From assembly GCF_003719825.1 (NCBI RefSeq), contig NZ_RIBS01000011.1:16981-80980 (forward strand): DNA of 64,000 bases, written 5' to 3'. The position numbers and the translations under genes are program-made. The notes below the pieces were generated by a model that worked only from the letters and a program-made list of their open reading frames with translations, ran no database searches and had not been told where the DNA came from. Each line of letters starts with the position of its first letter. Within the stretch, counting starts at the first letter, position 1. This DNA comes from Montanilutibacter psychrotolerans (GTDB lineage Bacteria; Pseudomonadota; Gammaproteobacteria; Xanthomonadales; Xanthomonadaceae). Of this stretch, positions 1 to 8,562 are shown in pieces.

Positions 1-41
1 CGGCTGCATCAATCGCGGCCCTTTCAACCGGAGTAGTACCG

Positions 42-533
42 ATGCGCAAGCTGATCTGCCGTTCGACCCTGATGCTGGCTCTGCTGCCGGCCGCCGCGTT
101 CGCACAGGACGCGGCCACCACCACCGCGACCGCCAGCACCACCGAAGCGGCCGCGCCGGCTGTCGACGCCATGCCTGCTGCGCCTACCGAGGCAGCGGCG
201 GCGTTCAACCCGCTGATCGGTGCACCGCCGGCCGGCAAGGGCCTGGTCGTGTTCTTCCGTCCCTCGAAGATGGTCGGCGCCGCGATGGGCATCAAGATCA
301 CCGAAGGCGAAACCGAGCTGGGCAAGTTGCGCAACGGCAAGTACCTGGTGTTGGAAACCGCGCCGGGCGCGCACGTTTTCGGCGATGACCTCAACCTCGA
401 GGTCGAGTCGGGCGAGACCTATTACGTGCAGGCCTCGATGTCGATGGGCGTCATGTCCGGTCGAAAGAACCTCGCCCCGTCCGATCAGGCCACGTTCGAC
501 GGCCTGGCCGGCAAGCTGAAGAAGGACAACTGA
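42..533 (+). CDS. Secreted DUF2846-like protein
   Basis: A 163-residue exported protein of unknown function. The N-terminus is a clear Sec signal peptide (MRKLI, then a hydrophobic stretch ending LPAAAFAQ, cleavage near residue 22). An Ala/Thr-rich linker to about residue 60 follows. The rest (GLVVFFRPSKMVGAAMG, then a LVLETAPGAHVF block) is the pattern I associate with DUF2846 periplasmic or lipoprotein-like domains. There is no lipobox Cys, so a soluble periplasmic form is expected. The ATG at 42 has a GGAG-type ribosome site at 30-33. It appears monocistronic and is closed by a strong terminator. The family call is from memory of the pattern; no enzymatic role is claimed. Confidence 0.75.
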   Translation: MRKLICRSTLMLALLPAAAFAQDAATTTATASTTEAAAPAVDAMPAAPTEAAAAFNPLIGAPPAGKGLVVFFRPSKMVGAAMGIKITEGETELGKLRNGKYLVLETAPGAHVFGDDLNLEVESGETYYVQASMSMGVMSGRKNLAPSDQATFDGLAGKLKKDN

Positions 534-544
534 TCGAACCAACT

Positions 545-568
545 GGAACGCCCCGCACGGGGCGTTCC
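545..568 (+). terminator. Terminator hairpin after the DUF2846-like gene
   Basis: A perfect 10-bp stem (GGAACGCCCC / GGGGCGTTCC) with a 4-nt loop lies 11 nt after the stop codon. There is no long T-run directly after the stem, so it is a stem-dominated terminator. Confidence 0.6.
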
Positions 569-800
569 ATCGGCGTTTCTCCGCGGCGTCCTGATCCGAT
601 CACGCTTTGCGTTTGGAGAGTTCGTGACGCGGCGGAATACCGCCGGTCGCCGCCCAGGCCGCTCCAGGGCCGATTCCGGATCCGCCGCCGGCCGCACAGG
701 GCGAAGGGCGAACCGGAAGCACCACCGACGTATGGCAAGGATCATTCCGGGACCGGATGTCCCGGAGCCCAATCACGACCGACAGACAAGAATCCAGCCC

Positions 801-1583
801 ATGACCAGACACTCGCTCCTCCTCTCCGCCGCACTCCTGTCGGTGCTTGCGGTTTCCGATGCCGCGGCCGGCCGCAACCAGGGTGCTGGCGCGGTGGCAG
901 GCGGCAACACCTCCGGCGGCAACGTCCAGCTCGAGCACTGCGACGCGCCGATGGGCACGCTGGCGGTGGTTGAGGACACCAATGGCGACTGGTACCAGTA
1001 CCTCACCAGCGACCTGCGCCTGCCTTCGACGGTCCCGCTGCTGCGCATGCTGATCCAGCAGTCCAATTGTTTCGTGGTGGTCGAACGCGGCCGCGCGATG
1101 AACAACATGATGGGCGAACGCGCGCTTCAGGAAAGCGGCGAGATGCGCTCGGGCAGCAACTTCGGCCGCGGCCAGATGGTCGCCGCCGACTACACGATGA
1201 ACCCGACGATCCAGTTTTCGACCAGCAACGCCGGCGGCATCGGCGGCTTTCTCAGCAACTTCGGCAGCAACGCACGCATCGCCGGCGCGCTGCTGGGTGG
1301 GCTGAAGTTCAAGAAGGCCTCGACCATGCTGACGCTCATCGACAACCGCTCCGGCGTGCAGCTTGCCGCGGCCGAGGGCGAAGGCCGCAAGACCGACTTC
1401 GGCATCGGCGGCTTCGGCGGTTCCGGCGGGCTGGGCGGCTACACCAACACGCCCGAAGGCAAGGTGCTCGGCGCCGCGTTTGCCGACGCGTACAACAAGA
1501 TGGTCGTGGCGCTGCGCAGCTACAAGGCGCAGAACGTCGAAGGCGGCCTGGGCAAGGGCGGCAAGCTCGACGTCGGCAACTGA
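801..1583 (+). CDS. CsgG/HfaB-like secreted protein
   Basis: A 260-residue exported protein resembling the CsgG/HfaB family, which builds outer-membrane-associated assemblies in curli and holdfast systems. A signal peptide covers about residues 1-22 (ends SDAAAG). The next part fits the CsgG fold: LLRMLIQQSNCFVVVERG is the typical region where the family has a strand plus an ER/ERG motif, followed by YTMNPTIQF and a Gly-rich stretch (GIGGFLSNFG) that could be the transmembrane hairpin. There is no lipobox, unlike CsgG itself. The start was placed at ATG 801 because it begins the signal peptide; an upstream in-frame start at 624 would add a non-conserved basic tail. No curli genes are nearby, so a link to amyloid secretion is not supported. 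Confidence 0.65.
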   Translation: MTRHSLLLSAALLSVLAVSDAAAGRNQGAGAVAGGNTSGGNVQLEHCDAPMGTLAVVEDTNGDWYQYLTSDLRLPSTVPLLRMLIQQSNCFVVVERGRAMNNMMGERALQESGEMRSGSNFGRGQMVAADYTMNPTIQFSTSNAGGIGGFLSNFGSNARIAGALLGGLKFKKASTMLTLIDNRSGVQLAAAEGEGRKTDFGIGGFGGSGGLGGYTNTPEGKVLGAAFADAYNKMVVALRSYKAQNVEGGLGKGGKLDVGN

Positions 1584-1605
1584 ACCACTCGTTCGCCACA
1601 CGCAG

Positions 1606-1630
1606 ACGCCCGGCTTATGCCGGGCGTTTT
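1606..1630 (+). terminator. Rho-independent terminator
   Basis: The stem ACGCCCGGC / GCCGGGCGT with a TTAT loop is followed by TTTT. It closes the CsgG-like gene. Confidence 0.8.
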
Positions 1631-1774
1631 CGTTCGGGGCGGTCTCGTTGCGGGCGACCCATCGCCCCATGCATCGACCGCGCGGAAGCGGCCTTGTGCA
1701 CGATGGTCACGCGATAACGCACGGGGATCGAACGACGCAGCAAGAACGCCACGGTCAACGGCCTGCCAATCGGC

Positions 1775-2296
1775 TCAGCGCGCGCAGGCCTCGCCTTCGA
1801 CCGACATCTGCGCTGCGTACACCGGCACCGCGGCAATGCGATCCTGCCTGGCGGCCTGCAGCGACTCTTCCAGGTACAGGCGCGCGCGGCCCTGGGCGTC
1901 GAGCGCCGGCGGTGCTGCACCGGGCTTGCGCCAGACCTTCACCACCGCCTGCAACGACGGGCACGCGGCACTGGGCACGCGCAGCACATCGTTGAAGATC
2001 CAGCCATCGGCCACCGACGGCTTTGCCTTGGCAGCGTCGACAAAGCGCGCGCGTGGTCGGCAGTTCGCGCTGGTGCGGATCACCGCGAACCGGTACGGCT
2101 CGGCCGCCTCACCGGTGAACACGCCCTCGATGCGTGCGCAGGCCTCGGGGATCGTGCGCAGCGAATGGGCCGCACCGTTGGCCTGGGGTGCCACCGCGGA
2201 ACGCTGGACCTCCGGCGGCGGATCGCCCGCGGCAACCGACACGCACGGCGCGACCACCATCGCGGCAACCAGAACCTTGAGCAGGGCCAGGCGCAT
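1775..2296 (-). CDS. Small exported protein of unknown function
   Basis: A 173-residue protein I do not recognise. It starts MRLALLKVLVAAMVVAPC and has a signal peptide of about 24 residues ending SVAAG. The mature part contains four Cys, paired by context (EACARIEG, ANCRPRARF, AACPSLQAV, GEACAR), consistent with periplasmic disulfides. AGGAGAG lies 5-11 nt upstream of the ATG at 2296; longer starts would bury the signal peptide. It converges with the CsgG-like gene and diverges from hppA across a 341-bp gap. Confidence 0.7.
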   Translation of the reverse strand: MRLALLKVLVAAMVVAPCVSVAAGDPPPEVQRSAVAPQANGAAHSLRTIPEACARIEGVFTGEAAEPYRFAVIRTSANCRPRARFVDAAKAKPSVADGWIFNDVLRVPSAACPSLQAVVKVWRKPGAAPPALDAQGRARLYLEESLQAARQDRIAAVPVYAAQMSVEGEACAR

Positions 2297-2637
2297 CGGC
2301 GCTCTCCTGTAGTCGAATCGACGCGCAGGCTGGCACGTCAGCGCTGAACCCCGGTTCACGCCCGATGCCGCGCGACTTGCCGGCGCCACTGTCCTCATTC
2401 CGATGGGCACTGTCGCCACAAGCCGGACGGCAATGCGGCGGGCGCCGCAACGCGATGACGATCACGCATCCGATGCCGGCCTCGCAGCCAACCCGGGCGT
2501 CAACGCACGCTCGGGTTTCCGGCGTTTCAGGCGGTGTGCCATAGTCGGGTCGCTGCCCTGTCCCCCACTGTCCAGGGCAGCCACCATCGAAACAGATCAA
2601 TCCGTTGTCCCGTGATTTCCACTCTGGGGAGGGGTTC
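2297..2637. other. Divergent intergenic region with leader hairpin before hppA
   Basis: 341 bp without a gene lie between the exported protein (minus) and hppA (plus), and both promoters must lie here. I see no strong -35/-10 pair. The one clear structure is a 9-bp perfect stem (GCTGCCCTG / CAGGGCAGC, 2552-2581) enclosing a 12-nt C-rich loop, about 57 nt before the hppA start and probably in its 5' leader. Confidence 0.5.
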
Positions 2638-4665
2638 ATGCTGGAGCAGTACGGTTTGCACTTGGCGCTGGTCTGCGCCGTTATCGCGATCCTTTACGGG
2701 ATCTTCTCGGCGCGCTGGATCAGCGCGCAGCCCGCCGGCAACGAACGCATGCAGGAGATCGCCGGCGCGATCCAGGAAGGCGCCCGCGCCTACCTCAACC
2801 GCCAATACACCACCATCGCCGTCGCCGGCGCCGTGCTGTTCGTGCTGATCGGCTTCTTCCTCAACTGGCCCACCGCGATCGGCTTCCTGATCGGCGCGGT
2901 GCTGTCGGGCGCGGCCGGCTACATCGGCATGAACGTCTCGGTGCGCGCCAACGTGCGCACCGCCGAGGCAGCGCGAAAGGGCATGGGCCCGGCGATGGAT
3001 GTCGCGTTTCGTGGCGGCGCGATCACCGGCATGCTGGTGGTTGGACTGGGCCTGCTCGGCGTGGCCGGCTACTGGCTGACACTGAACCACATGGGCATCA
3101 CCGGCGAGCACGCGTTGCACGCGTTGGTGGGCCTGGCGTTCGGTTCCTCGCTGATCTCGATCTTCGCCCGTCTCGGCGGCGGCATCTTCACCAAGGGCGC
3201 CGACGTCGGTGCCGACCTGGTGGGCAAAGTCGAGGCCGGCATTCCCGAAGACGATCCGCGCAATCCGGCGGTGATCGCCGACAACGTCGGTGACAACGTC
3301 GGCGACTGCGCCGGCATGGCCGCCGACCTGTTCGAAACCTACGCGGTCACCATCATCGCCACGATGCTGCTGGGTGGCCTGATGGCGGCCGAGGCCGGGC
3401 ACAACGCGGTGCTGTACCCGCTGGTGCTGGGCGGCGTGTCGATCATCGCCTCGATCATCGGCGCGTTCTTCGTCAAGGTGAAGGAAGGCGGCTCGATCAT
3501 GGGCGCGCTGTACAAGGGCGTGATCGTGTCGGCGGTGTTGGCTGCCATCGCGTTCTACCCGATCACCACCGAGTTGATGGCCGACAACAGCTTCGGCGCG
3601 ATGAACCTGTACTGGTGCGCGTTGATCGGCCTGGTGCTGACCGGCGCGATCGTGTGGATCACCGAGTACTACACCGGCACGCAGTTCAAGCCGGTGCGGC
3701 ACATCGCGGCGGCGTCAACGACCGGACACGGCACCAACATCATCGCCGGCCTGGGCGTATCGATGAAGTCGACCGCGCTGCCGGTGATCGCGGTGTGCGC
3801 GGCGATCTGGGGCGCGCATGCGCTTGCCGGGCTGTACGGCATCGCGATCGCCGCCACGGCGATGCTGTCGATGGCGGGCATGATCGTCGCACTCGACGCC
3901 TACGGCCCCATCACCGACAACGCTGGCGGCATCGCCGAGATGGCCGAGCTTCCGCCCGAGGTGCGCAACGTCACCGACCCGCTGGATGCGGTCGGCAACA
4001 CCACCAAGGCGGTGACCAAGGGCTATGCGATCGGTTCGGCGGCGCTGGCCGCGCTGGTGCTGTTCGCCGACTACACGCACAACCTCTCGGCCAACAACGG
4101 CGGCGCGACGCTCGCGTTCGACCTGTCCGACCACGAGGTGATCATTGGCCTGCTGATCGGCGGCCTGATCCCGTATCTGTTCGGCGCGATGGCCATGGAG
4201 GCGGTGGGTCGAGCGGCTGGCGCGGTGGTGGAGGAAGTGCGCCGTCAGTTCCGCGACATCCCCGGCATCATGGAAGGCACCGGCAAGCCGCAGTACGACA
4301 AGGCCGTCGACATGCTGACCAAGTCGGCGATCAAGGAAATGATCGTGCCGTCGTTGCTGCCGGTCGCGGTGCCCGTGGTCGTCGGTCTGTTGCTGGGGCC
4401 GAAGGCACTGGGCGGTTTGCTGATCGGCACCATCGTCACCGGCCTGTTCGTGGCGATCTCGATGACCACCGGCGGCGGTGCGTGGGACAACGCCAAGAAG
4501 TACATCGAAGACGGTCACCACGGCGGCAAGGGATCGGAAGCGCACAAGGCCGCGGTTACCGGCGATACCGTCGGCGACCCGTACAAGGACACCGCGGGCC
4601 CGGCGATCAATCCGCTGATCAAGATCATCAACATCGTGGCACTGCTGATGGTGCCGCTGCTGTAG
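2638..4665 (+). CDS. hppA: K+-independent H+-pumping membrane pyrophosphatase
   Basis: A 675-residue integral membrane protein that hydrolyses pyrophosphate and pumps protons. The usual catalytic blocks are present: [11 protein letters not shown] from residue 189, then [19 protein letters not shown], and the C-terminal WDNAKK and [11 protein letters not shown] blocks that bind Mg-PPi. In GNTTKA (residues 453-458) the last two positions are Lys457-Ala458. In this family a Lys here marks K+-independent proton pumps, whereas K+-dependent ones have Ala. About 15-16 hydrophobic segments are evident. GTG/ATG starts upstream exist, but ATG 2638 has a strong GGGGAGGGG site just before it. It is monocistronic and ends at a strong terminator. 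A soluble pyrophosphatase lies about 3 kb downstream. Confidence 0.96.
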   Translation: MLEQYGLHLALVCAVIAILYGIFSARWISAQPAGNERMQEIAGAIQEGARAYLNRQYTTIAVAGAVLFVLIGFFLNWPTAIGFLIGAVLSGAAGYIGMNVSVRANVRTAEAARKGMGPAMDVAFRGGAITGMLVVGLGLLGVAGYWLTLNHMGITGEHALHALVGLAFGSSLISIFARLGGGIFTKGADVGADLVGKVEAGIPEDDPRNPAVIADNVGDNVGDCAGMAADLFETYAVTIIATMLLGGLMAAEAGHNAVLYPLVLGGVSIIASIIGAFFVKVKEGGSIMGALYKGVIVSAVLAAIAFYPITTELMADNSFGAMNLYWCALIGLVLTGAIVWITEYYTGTQFKPVRHIAAASTTGHGTNIIAGLGVSMKSTALPVIAVCAAIWGAHALAGLYGIAIAATAMLSMAGMIVALDAYGPITDNAGGIAEMAELPPEVRNVTDPLDAVGNTTKAVTKGYAIGSAALAALVLFADYTHNLSANNGGATLAFDLSDHEVIIGLLIGGLIPYLFGAMAMEAVGRAAGAVVEEVRRQFRDIPGIMEGTGKPQYDKAVDMLTKSAIKEMIVPSLLPVAVPVVVGLLLGPKALGGLLIGTIVTGLFVAISMTTGGGAWDNAKKYIEDGHHGGKGSEAHKAAVTGDTVGDPYKDTAGPAINPLIKIINIVALLMVPLL

Positions 4666-4682
4666 CACCCACGTCCCGCAGC

Positions 4683-4717
4683 ACGCGAACGGCGGCCTCG
4701 GCCGCCGTTCGCGTTTT
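4683..4717 (+). terminator. Rho-independent terminator of hppA
   Basis: A 13-bp perfect stem (ACGCGAACGGCGG / CCGCCGTTCGCGT) with a 6-nt loop, ending in TTTT. Confidence 0.9.
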
Positions 4718-4811
4718 CGGCATCCCTGCCGCAGCGCCCAGTCCTCGTCGCCCTGTCCTCGCGTGCGCTCCGGCACACCGATGCAGCGCGGGGCGGTCGC
4801 CGGAACGTGCA

Positions 4812-5285
4812 CTACGGATCGAACAGATCCAGTAGCGCCAGGCCGTGCTCGTGGCAGTGGCGTCGGTACTCCTGCCATTGCGAGTCCGCATTCGCGCGAC
4901 CCCGCACGCCCCCATCCGGGCCGAGGAATTCCACCTCGCCCATGACGATCACCAGGGCGGTCAGGGGTTCGTCGCCGACGATCTTCCAGGCGTCGGTGTT
5001 GCCGGGCGGCTCGCACTCGTAGTCGCCCGGCCCGAAGATCTCGCCGGTAGACAGCTGGCGACTGCCGCTCAGGTGGTAGGCGTGGGTCGCACCGATGTGC
5101 CGGTGCAGCGGCATCTCCACGCCGGGTTCCATCCGCAGCAGTTCGACGAAGCCGCGGTTGTCGCGGAAAAAGCGCAGCGGCATCGACGATTTGCCCGGGG
5201 TGGTCGCGGGTATCCACGGCAACCGCCCGCCTTGGGCGAGGCGCGCGGGAAGGTAGCGCGCCACGGCGGACATGCCATCGTTCAT
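4812..5285 (-). CDS. Cupin protein, dihydroxyacetophenone dioxygenase-like
   Basis: A 157-residue single-domain cupin. The metal-binding motif is visible at residues 55-73 (GVEMPLHRHIGATHAYHLSG: HxH, Glu/His positions and a following Gly). A second cupin motif near GEIFGPGDYECEPPGNTDAW follows. The overall pattern resembles proteins annotated as the 2,4'-dihydroxyacetophenone dioxygenase family, which cleave C-C bonds using Fe; the substrate here is unknown. The ATG at 5285 was chosen because upstream sequence in frame is not family-like. It lies 71 bp downstream of the MBL-fold gene on the same strand and may be co-transcribed with it. Confidence 0.7.
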   Translation of the reverse strand: MNDGMSAVARYLPARLAQGGRLPWIPATTPGKSSMPLRFFRDNRGFVELLRMEPGVEMPLHRHIGATHAYHLSGSRQLSTGEIFGPGDYECEPPGNTDAWKIVGDEPLTALVIVMGEVEFLGPDGGVRGRANADSQWQEYRRHCHEHGLALLDLFDP

Positions 5286-5356
5286 ACCGGTCTCGACGAC
5301 GTTCGTGCTTTGGCCTGGATCCGGCGTCGTCGCTCCTGGCGCAATGCCGGGCGCGT

Positions 5357-6160
5357 TCAAGCGGCCACCGCCTGCAGGTAGCGCGCAAACGACGCGTCCA
5401 CGGCCTCGCGTCCGCCGCCGATGATGTTGCGTCCCCAGGTGTAGCCGTAGACGTCGGAGAACGCATAGCCATCCAGTAGCGACTTCATGTGCTGCACGTC
5501 GCGGGGCCGCATCGGGATGTAGTTCGGGTAGCTGTACATGAAGGTGACGTGGCGTCGATCGAGCACTACCTGCAGTGCATCGCCGGGAAACAGCGCACCG
5601 CCGCGCGGAGCATCGCGCCAATGAATCGCGGTGCTGCCCGCGAAGTGCCCGCCGCAACGAAGCAGCGTGACCGAGTCGGAAAGCCTGAGCACATCGCCGC
5701 TCCAGAACCGGATCAGCGGTGACGGTCGGAACACCCACTCGCGGTCGGCTTCGTGCAGCAGGATCGGCACGCCGCCCAGGGCCTGGCTCCACTCCACCAT
5801 CGAGGCGTAGAAGTGCGGATGCGAAATGGCGATGTAGTCCACGCCACCGCGCGCCTTCAATGCCGCAACGGCCTCGTCGGTCACCAGGCTCAGGCATTCC
5901 CAGAGGATGTTGCCGGCATCGGTGGGCAACAGGATCGCCCGCTGGTTGATCGCGAAACCGGGCGACAGGCCGATCCCGAGCACGCCCTGGTCGTCCTCGA
6001 TCCGCAGCGTGTGCCGATCGGCCAGGGCCGCATGGGTGGTCCACGTCTGGCCGTTCCAGCCGACGTACTGGCGCTCGTCCTGGCAGACCGGGCAAAGCGT
6101 CGGGGGCGTGGGGACATCCGCGTATTGGGTGCCGCAGGTTTCACAGATCGGGAAGGACAT
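5357..6160 (-). CDS. Rubredoxin-like/MBL-fold metallo-hydrolase
   Basis: A 267-residue protein with an N-terminal zinc ribbon (CETCGTQY at residues 6-13, CPVC shortly after) joined to a metallo-beta-lactamase fold. The canonical HxHxDH metal motif is altered to SHPHFYASMVEW, keeping two His but lacking the Asp and third His. Later metal-ligand positions remain (GGHFAGSTAIHW and LFPGDAL). This form recurs in a recognisable subfamily, so I read it as a variant site rather than decay. The substrate is unknown. Start: ATG 6160 begins the CxxC ribbon. It faces the MocR gene across 123 bp. Confidence 0.75.
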   Translation of the reverse strand: MSFPICETCGTQYADVPTPPTLCPVCQDERQYVGWNGQTWTTHAALADRHTLRIEDDQGVLGIGLSPGFAINQRAILLPTDAGNILWECLSLVTDEAVAALKARGGVDYIAISHPHFYASMVEWSQALGGVPILLHEADREWVFRPSPLIRFWSGDVLRLSDSVTLLRCGGHFAGSTAIHWRDAPRGGALFPGDALQVVLDRRHVTFMYSYPNYIPMRPRDVQHMKSLLDGYAFSDVYGYTWGRNIIGGGREAVDASFARYLQAVAA

Positions 6161-6248
6161 GGCCGTGCCTCGGGTTGCCGGGTTGGAGTCGTCGTTGCTG
6201 GCCGGGAGCGGCGATGGCGCCTGACCGTGGGCACAGGCTAGGCGTACT

Positions 6249-6269
6249 CTGGCTCCTTGTTTGAGCCAG
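6249..6269. promoter_or_regulatory. Inverted repeat between MBL-fold gene and MocR gene
   Basis: CTGGCTC-N7-GAGCCAG is a perfect 7-bp dyad, 14 bp before the MocR start. A -10-like TACTCT (6246-6251) overlaps its left arm. The position suits an autoregulatory operator for the MocR protein or control of the divergent gene; this is inference. Confidence 0.4.
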
Positions 6270-6283
6270 CTGATGGGGAACCA

Positions 6284-7726
6284 ATGGAGCCAGTTTTTCC
6301 GTTCGACCTGACCCTGTCGGGCCCGGGCACGCTGACCCGATCGCTGCACCATCAGTTGCGCGCCGCCATCCTCGACGGCCGGCTGGGCCCAGGCACGGCG
6401 CTGCCGGCCACCCGGCGGGTCGCGGCCGCGCTGGGCATCGCCCGCAACACCGTGGTCACCGCGTACGACCTGCTGATCGCCGAGGGTTACGCGATACCGC
6501 GCAAGGGCGCGAAAGCCGTGGTCGCCGAACTGTCCGGGCGGCGCACGGCCCCGCCGCCGGCCCGGCAATCGGGTTTCGACGACTCGCGTCTCAACGCGCT
6601 GTGGCGGACGCCGCTGTTGCATCCCGAGCCCGGCCGCGCCCTGCCCGAACGTAGTTTCCGGCTGGGCGTGCCCGACCACCGCCATTTCCCCCACGACACC
6701 TGGCGCCGGCTGTCCGCGCAATCGCTGCGCGCCTGGTCGCGGACCGGGTTCGGATACGCCGGGTCAGAAGGCATTCCGGCCCTGCGCGAGGCAATCGCCG
6801 CGCACGTCGCGTTCTCGCGAGCCGTGGCGTGCAAGGCGGACAACGTGGTGGTGACGTCCGGCGCCCAGCAGGCGTTCGATCTGCTCGCGCGCCTGCTCGT
6901 CACCGCCGGTCGCACGCGGGTGGCGGTCGAGGAGCCCGGCTACCCGCCGGTGCGCGCCGCGTTCGCCGCCGCCGGCGCGCAGCTGGTGCCGATCCCGGTG
7001 GACGAGGAGGGCCTGTGCGTGGACCGGCTGGACAGCGACATCCGCGTCATCAGCGTCACGCCGTCCCACCAGTCGCCCACCGGCGTGGCGCTGTCGCTGC
7101 GACGCCGCGCGGCGCTGCTGGCGTTCGCGCGCCGCCACGGCGCGGTGGTGATCGAGGACGACTACGACGGCGAGTTCCGCTTCGGCGGCCGTCCGCTGGA
7201 CGCCTTGCAGACGCTCGACCGGGACGCGCTGGTGTTCTACGTCGGCACCTTCTCCAAGAGCCTGTTCCCCTCGCTGCGCAAGGGTTTCGTGGTTTCGCCC
7301 GGCTGGGCGCGCGAGGCGCTGGTCACGGTCAAGCACTGCGCCGATTCGCACAGCGACACGATCACCCAGGCGGTGCTCGCCGCCTTCATCCGCGACGGCC
7401 ACCTGGCGCGGCACGTGCGGCGCATGCGGTCGATCTACTCCGTACGCCGCGGGGCATTGCTCGAGGGCCTGCACCGCGAGCTGGGCCCGTGGCTGGAGCC
7501 GATCCCTTCAGAAGCGGGTCTGCACCTGGCCGCGCGCATCCGCGACCCCGCGCTGGCGCCCGCGATCGTCGCCGCGATGCGCCGGCACGCCCCGGGCGCA
7601 CAGTCGATTGCCGAGTACGCGATGGCGCCGCCCGAACGCCCGGCGGTGACGTTCGGGTATGGCGTGATCGACGCCGACGATATTCCCGCGGCGCTGGCGG
7701 GCTTTCGCCGCGCGTTGCTGGGGTGA
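6284..7726 (+). CDS. MocR/PdxR-type transcription regulator (wHTH + aminotransferase)
   Basis: A 480-residue GntR-superfamily MocR regulator. A winged helix occupies residues 1-80 (LRAAILDGRLGPGTALPATR, then the recognition region LGIARNTVVTAYDLL). It is fused to a fold-type I aminotransferase domain. The PLP lysine is Lys325 in GTFSKSLFPSLRKGF; other PLP contacts are seen in VVTSGAQQAFDLLARLL, SVTPSHQSPTG and IEDDYDGEF. Such proteins usually act as PLP- or amino-acid-responsive regulators rather than enzymes. ATG 6284 has a GGGGA site; a TTG at 6257 is in frame but lies inside the palindrome. The divergent MBL-fold/cupin pair is the obvious candidate target. Confidence 0.9.
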   Translation: MEPVFPFDLTLSGPGTLTRSLHHQLRAAILDGRLGPGTALPATRRVAAALGIARNTVVTAYDLLIAEGYAIPRKGAKAVVAELSGRRTAPPPARQSGFDDSRLNALWRTPLLHPEPGRALPERSFRLGVPDHRHFPHDTWRRLSAQSLRAWSRTGFGYAGSEGIPALREAIAAHVAFSRAVACKADNVVVTSGAQQAFDLLARLLVTAGRTRVAVEEPGYPPVRAAFAAAGAQLVPIPVDEEGLCVDRLDSDIRVISVTPSHQSPTGVALSLRRRAALLAFARRHGAVVIEDDYDGEFRFGGRPLDALQTLDRDALVFYVGTFSKSLFPSLRKGFVVSPGWAREALVTVKHCADSHSDTITQAVLAAFIRDGHLARHVRRMRSIYSVRRGALLEGLHRELGPWLEPIPSEAGLHLAARIRDPALAPAIVAAMRRHAPGAQSIAEYAMAPPERPAVTFGYGVIDADDIPAALAGFRRALLG

Positions 7727-7807
7727 GTTCGGGCTCGCGCCTGCCCTGGCCTCGGCGGCCGATCGCCCGGTTTCGGCACCCCTGCTGCGCCGCAGCAGCC
7801 GGCCGCG

Positions 7808-7813
7808 TAAAAT
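7808..7813 (+). promoter_or_regulatory. Probable -10 element of ppa
   Basis: TAAAAT stands out in GC-rich sequence 59 bp before the ppa start. No convincing -35 accompanies it. Confidence 0.35.
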
Positions 7814-7871
7814 GCCCGGCTTTCCCCCGCCCGGTCCACCTCGGACCCGGCCAACAGCTTCGGAGTCAGCA

Positions 7872-8420
7872 ATGGGCCTGGACCTCGTCCCCACCGGCAA
7901 GAACCCGCCGGATGAGATCAACGTCATCATCGAAATCCCCAAGGACGCCGAGCCGGTCAAGTACGAGGTCGACAAGACCTCCGGCGCAATCTTCGTCGAT
8001 CGCATCCTCTCCACCCCGATGCGCTACCCGTGCAACTACGGCTACGTGCCGCACACCCTGTGCGGTGACGGCGATCCGGCCGACGTGCTGGTGATCCTGC
8101 CGCTGCCGCTGATCCCCGGCTCGGTGATCCGCTGCCGTCCGGTGGGCGTGCTGAAGATGAGCGACGAGGCCGGCGGCGACGAAAAGCTGCTCGCCGTGCC
8201 GATCGACAAGGTGTTCGCCGGCTACAGCCACATCGACGACATCACCAAGGTCAGCCCGCACTGGCTGGAGCGCATTGGCCACTTCTTCGAGCACTACAAG
8301 GATCTCGAGAAGGGCAAGTGGGTCAAGCTCGACGGCTGGGGCGACGTCGCCGAAGCCAAGGCCGTGCTCGTCGACGCGATGAAGCGTTACGAGTCCAGCA
8401 CCGACAAGCCCAACTTCTGA
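7872..8420 (+). CDS. ppa: Inorganic pyrophosphatase (soluble, family I)
   Basis: A 182-residue cytoplasmic enzyme hydrolysing PPi to two phosphates, pulling biosynthetic reactions forward. Family I signatures are present: EIPKDAEPVKYEVDK, RYPCNYGYVPHTL and GDGDPADVLVILP, the last carrying the three Mg-binding Asp residues. Length matches bacterial Ppa (about 175-180 residues). ATG 7872 follows a CGGAG ribosome site. It is transcribed alone, ends at a U-tailed hairpin and converges with the sulfotransferase gene. With hppA 3 kb upstream the cell has both soluble and proton-pumping PPi hydrolysis. Confidence 0.97.
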   Translation: MGLDLVPTGKNPPDEINVIIEIPKDAEPVKYEVDKTSGAIFVDRILSTPMRYPCNYGYVPHTLCGDGDPADVLVILPLPLIPGSVIRCRPVGVLKMSDEAGGDEKLLAVPIDKVFAGYSHIDDITKVSPHWLERIGHFFEHYKDLEKGKWVKLDGWGDVAEAKAVLVDAMKRYESSTDKPNF

Positions 8421-8461
8421 TGACCGTCGCGGCCGGGGATTCCCGGCCGACGCCGCCATCC

Positions 8462-8493
8462 ACCAGGCCGCCTTCGGGCGGCCTGGTCGTTTT
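8462..8493 (+). terminator. Rho-independent terminator of ppa
   Basis: An 11-bp perfect stem (ACCAGGCCGCC / GGCGGCCTGGT) with a TTCG tetraloop, followed by CGTTTT. Confidence 0.9.
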
Positions 8494-8562
8494 GGAAGCG
8501 GGTGCCGGGCGCGACCGCGACGTGGTTGCAATCGTCCGCTATCGCCGGCTCACGCCAGCGAC

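Noticed and set aside
1615..1920. Minus-strand frame after the CsgG-like gene
   Set aside because: It overlaps the well-supported exported protein gene in another frame and has no start signal; a short segment looks coding-like, but not enough to call.
2527..3702. A 391-residue minus-strand open frame across hppA
   Set aside because: Antisense to hppA with a His/Asp/Arg-rich product and no ribosome site.
5357..6160. MBL-fold gene as a decayed pseudogene because HxHxDH is altered
   Set aside because: The frame is intact with ribbon and later metal-site residues conserved; the altered motif appears to be a subfamily trait.
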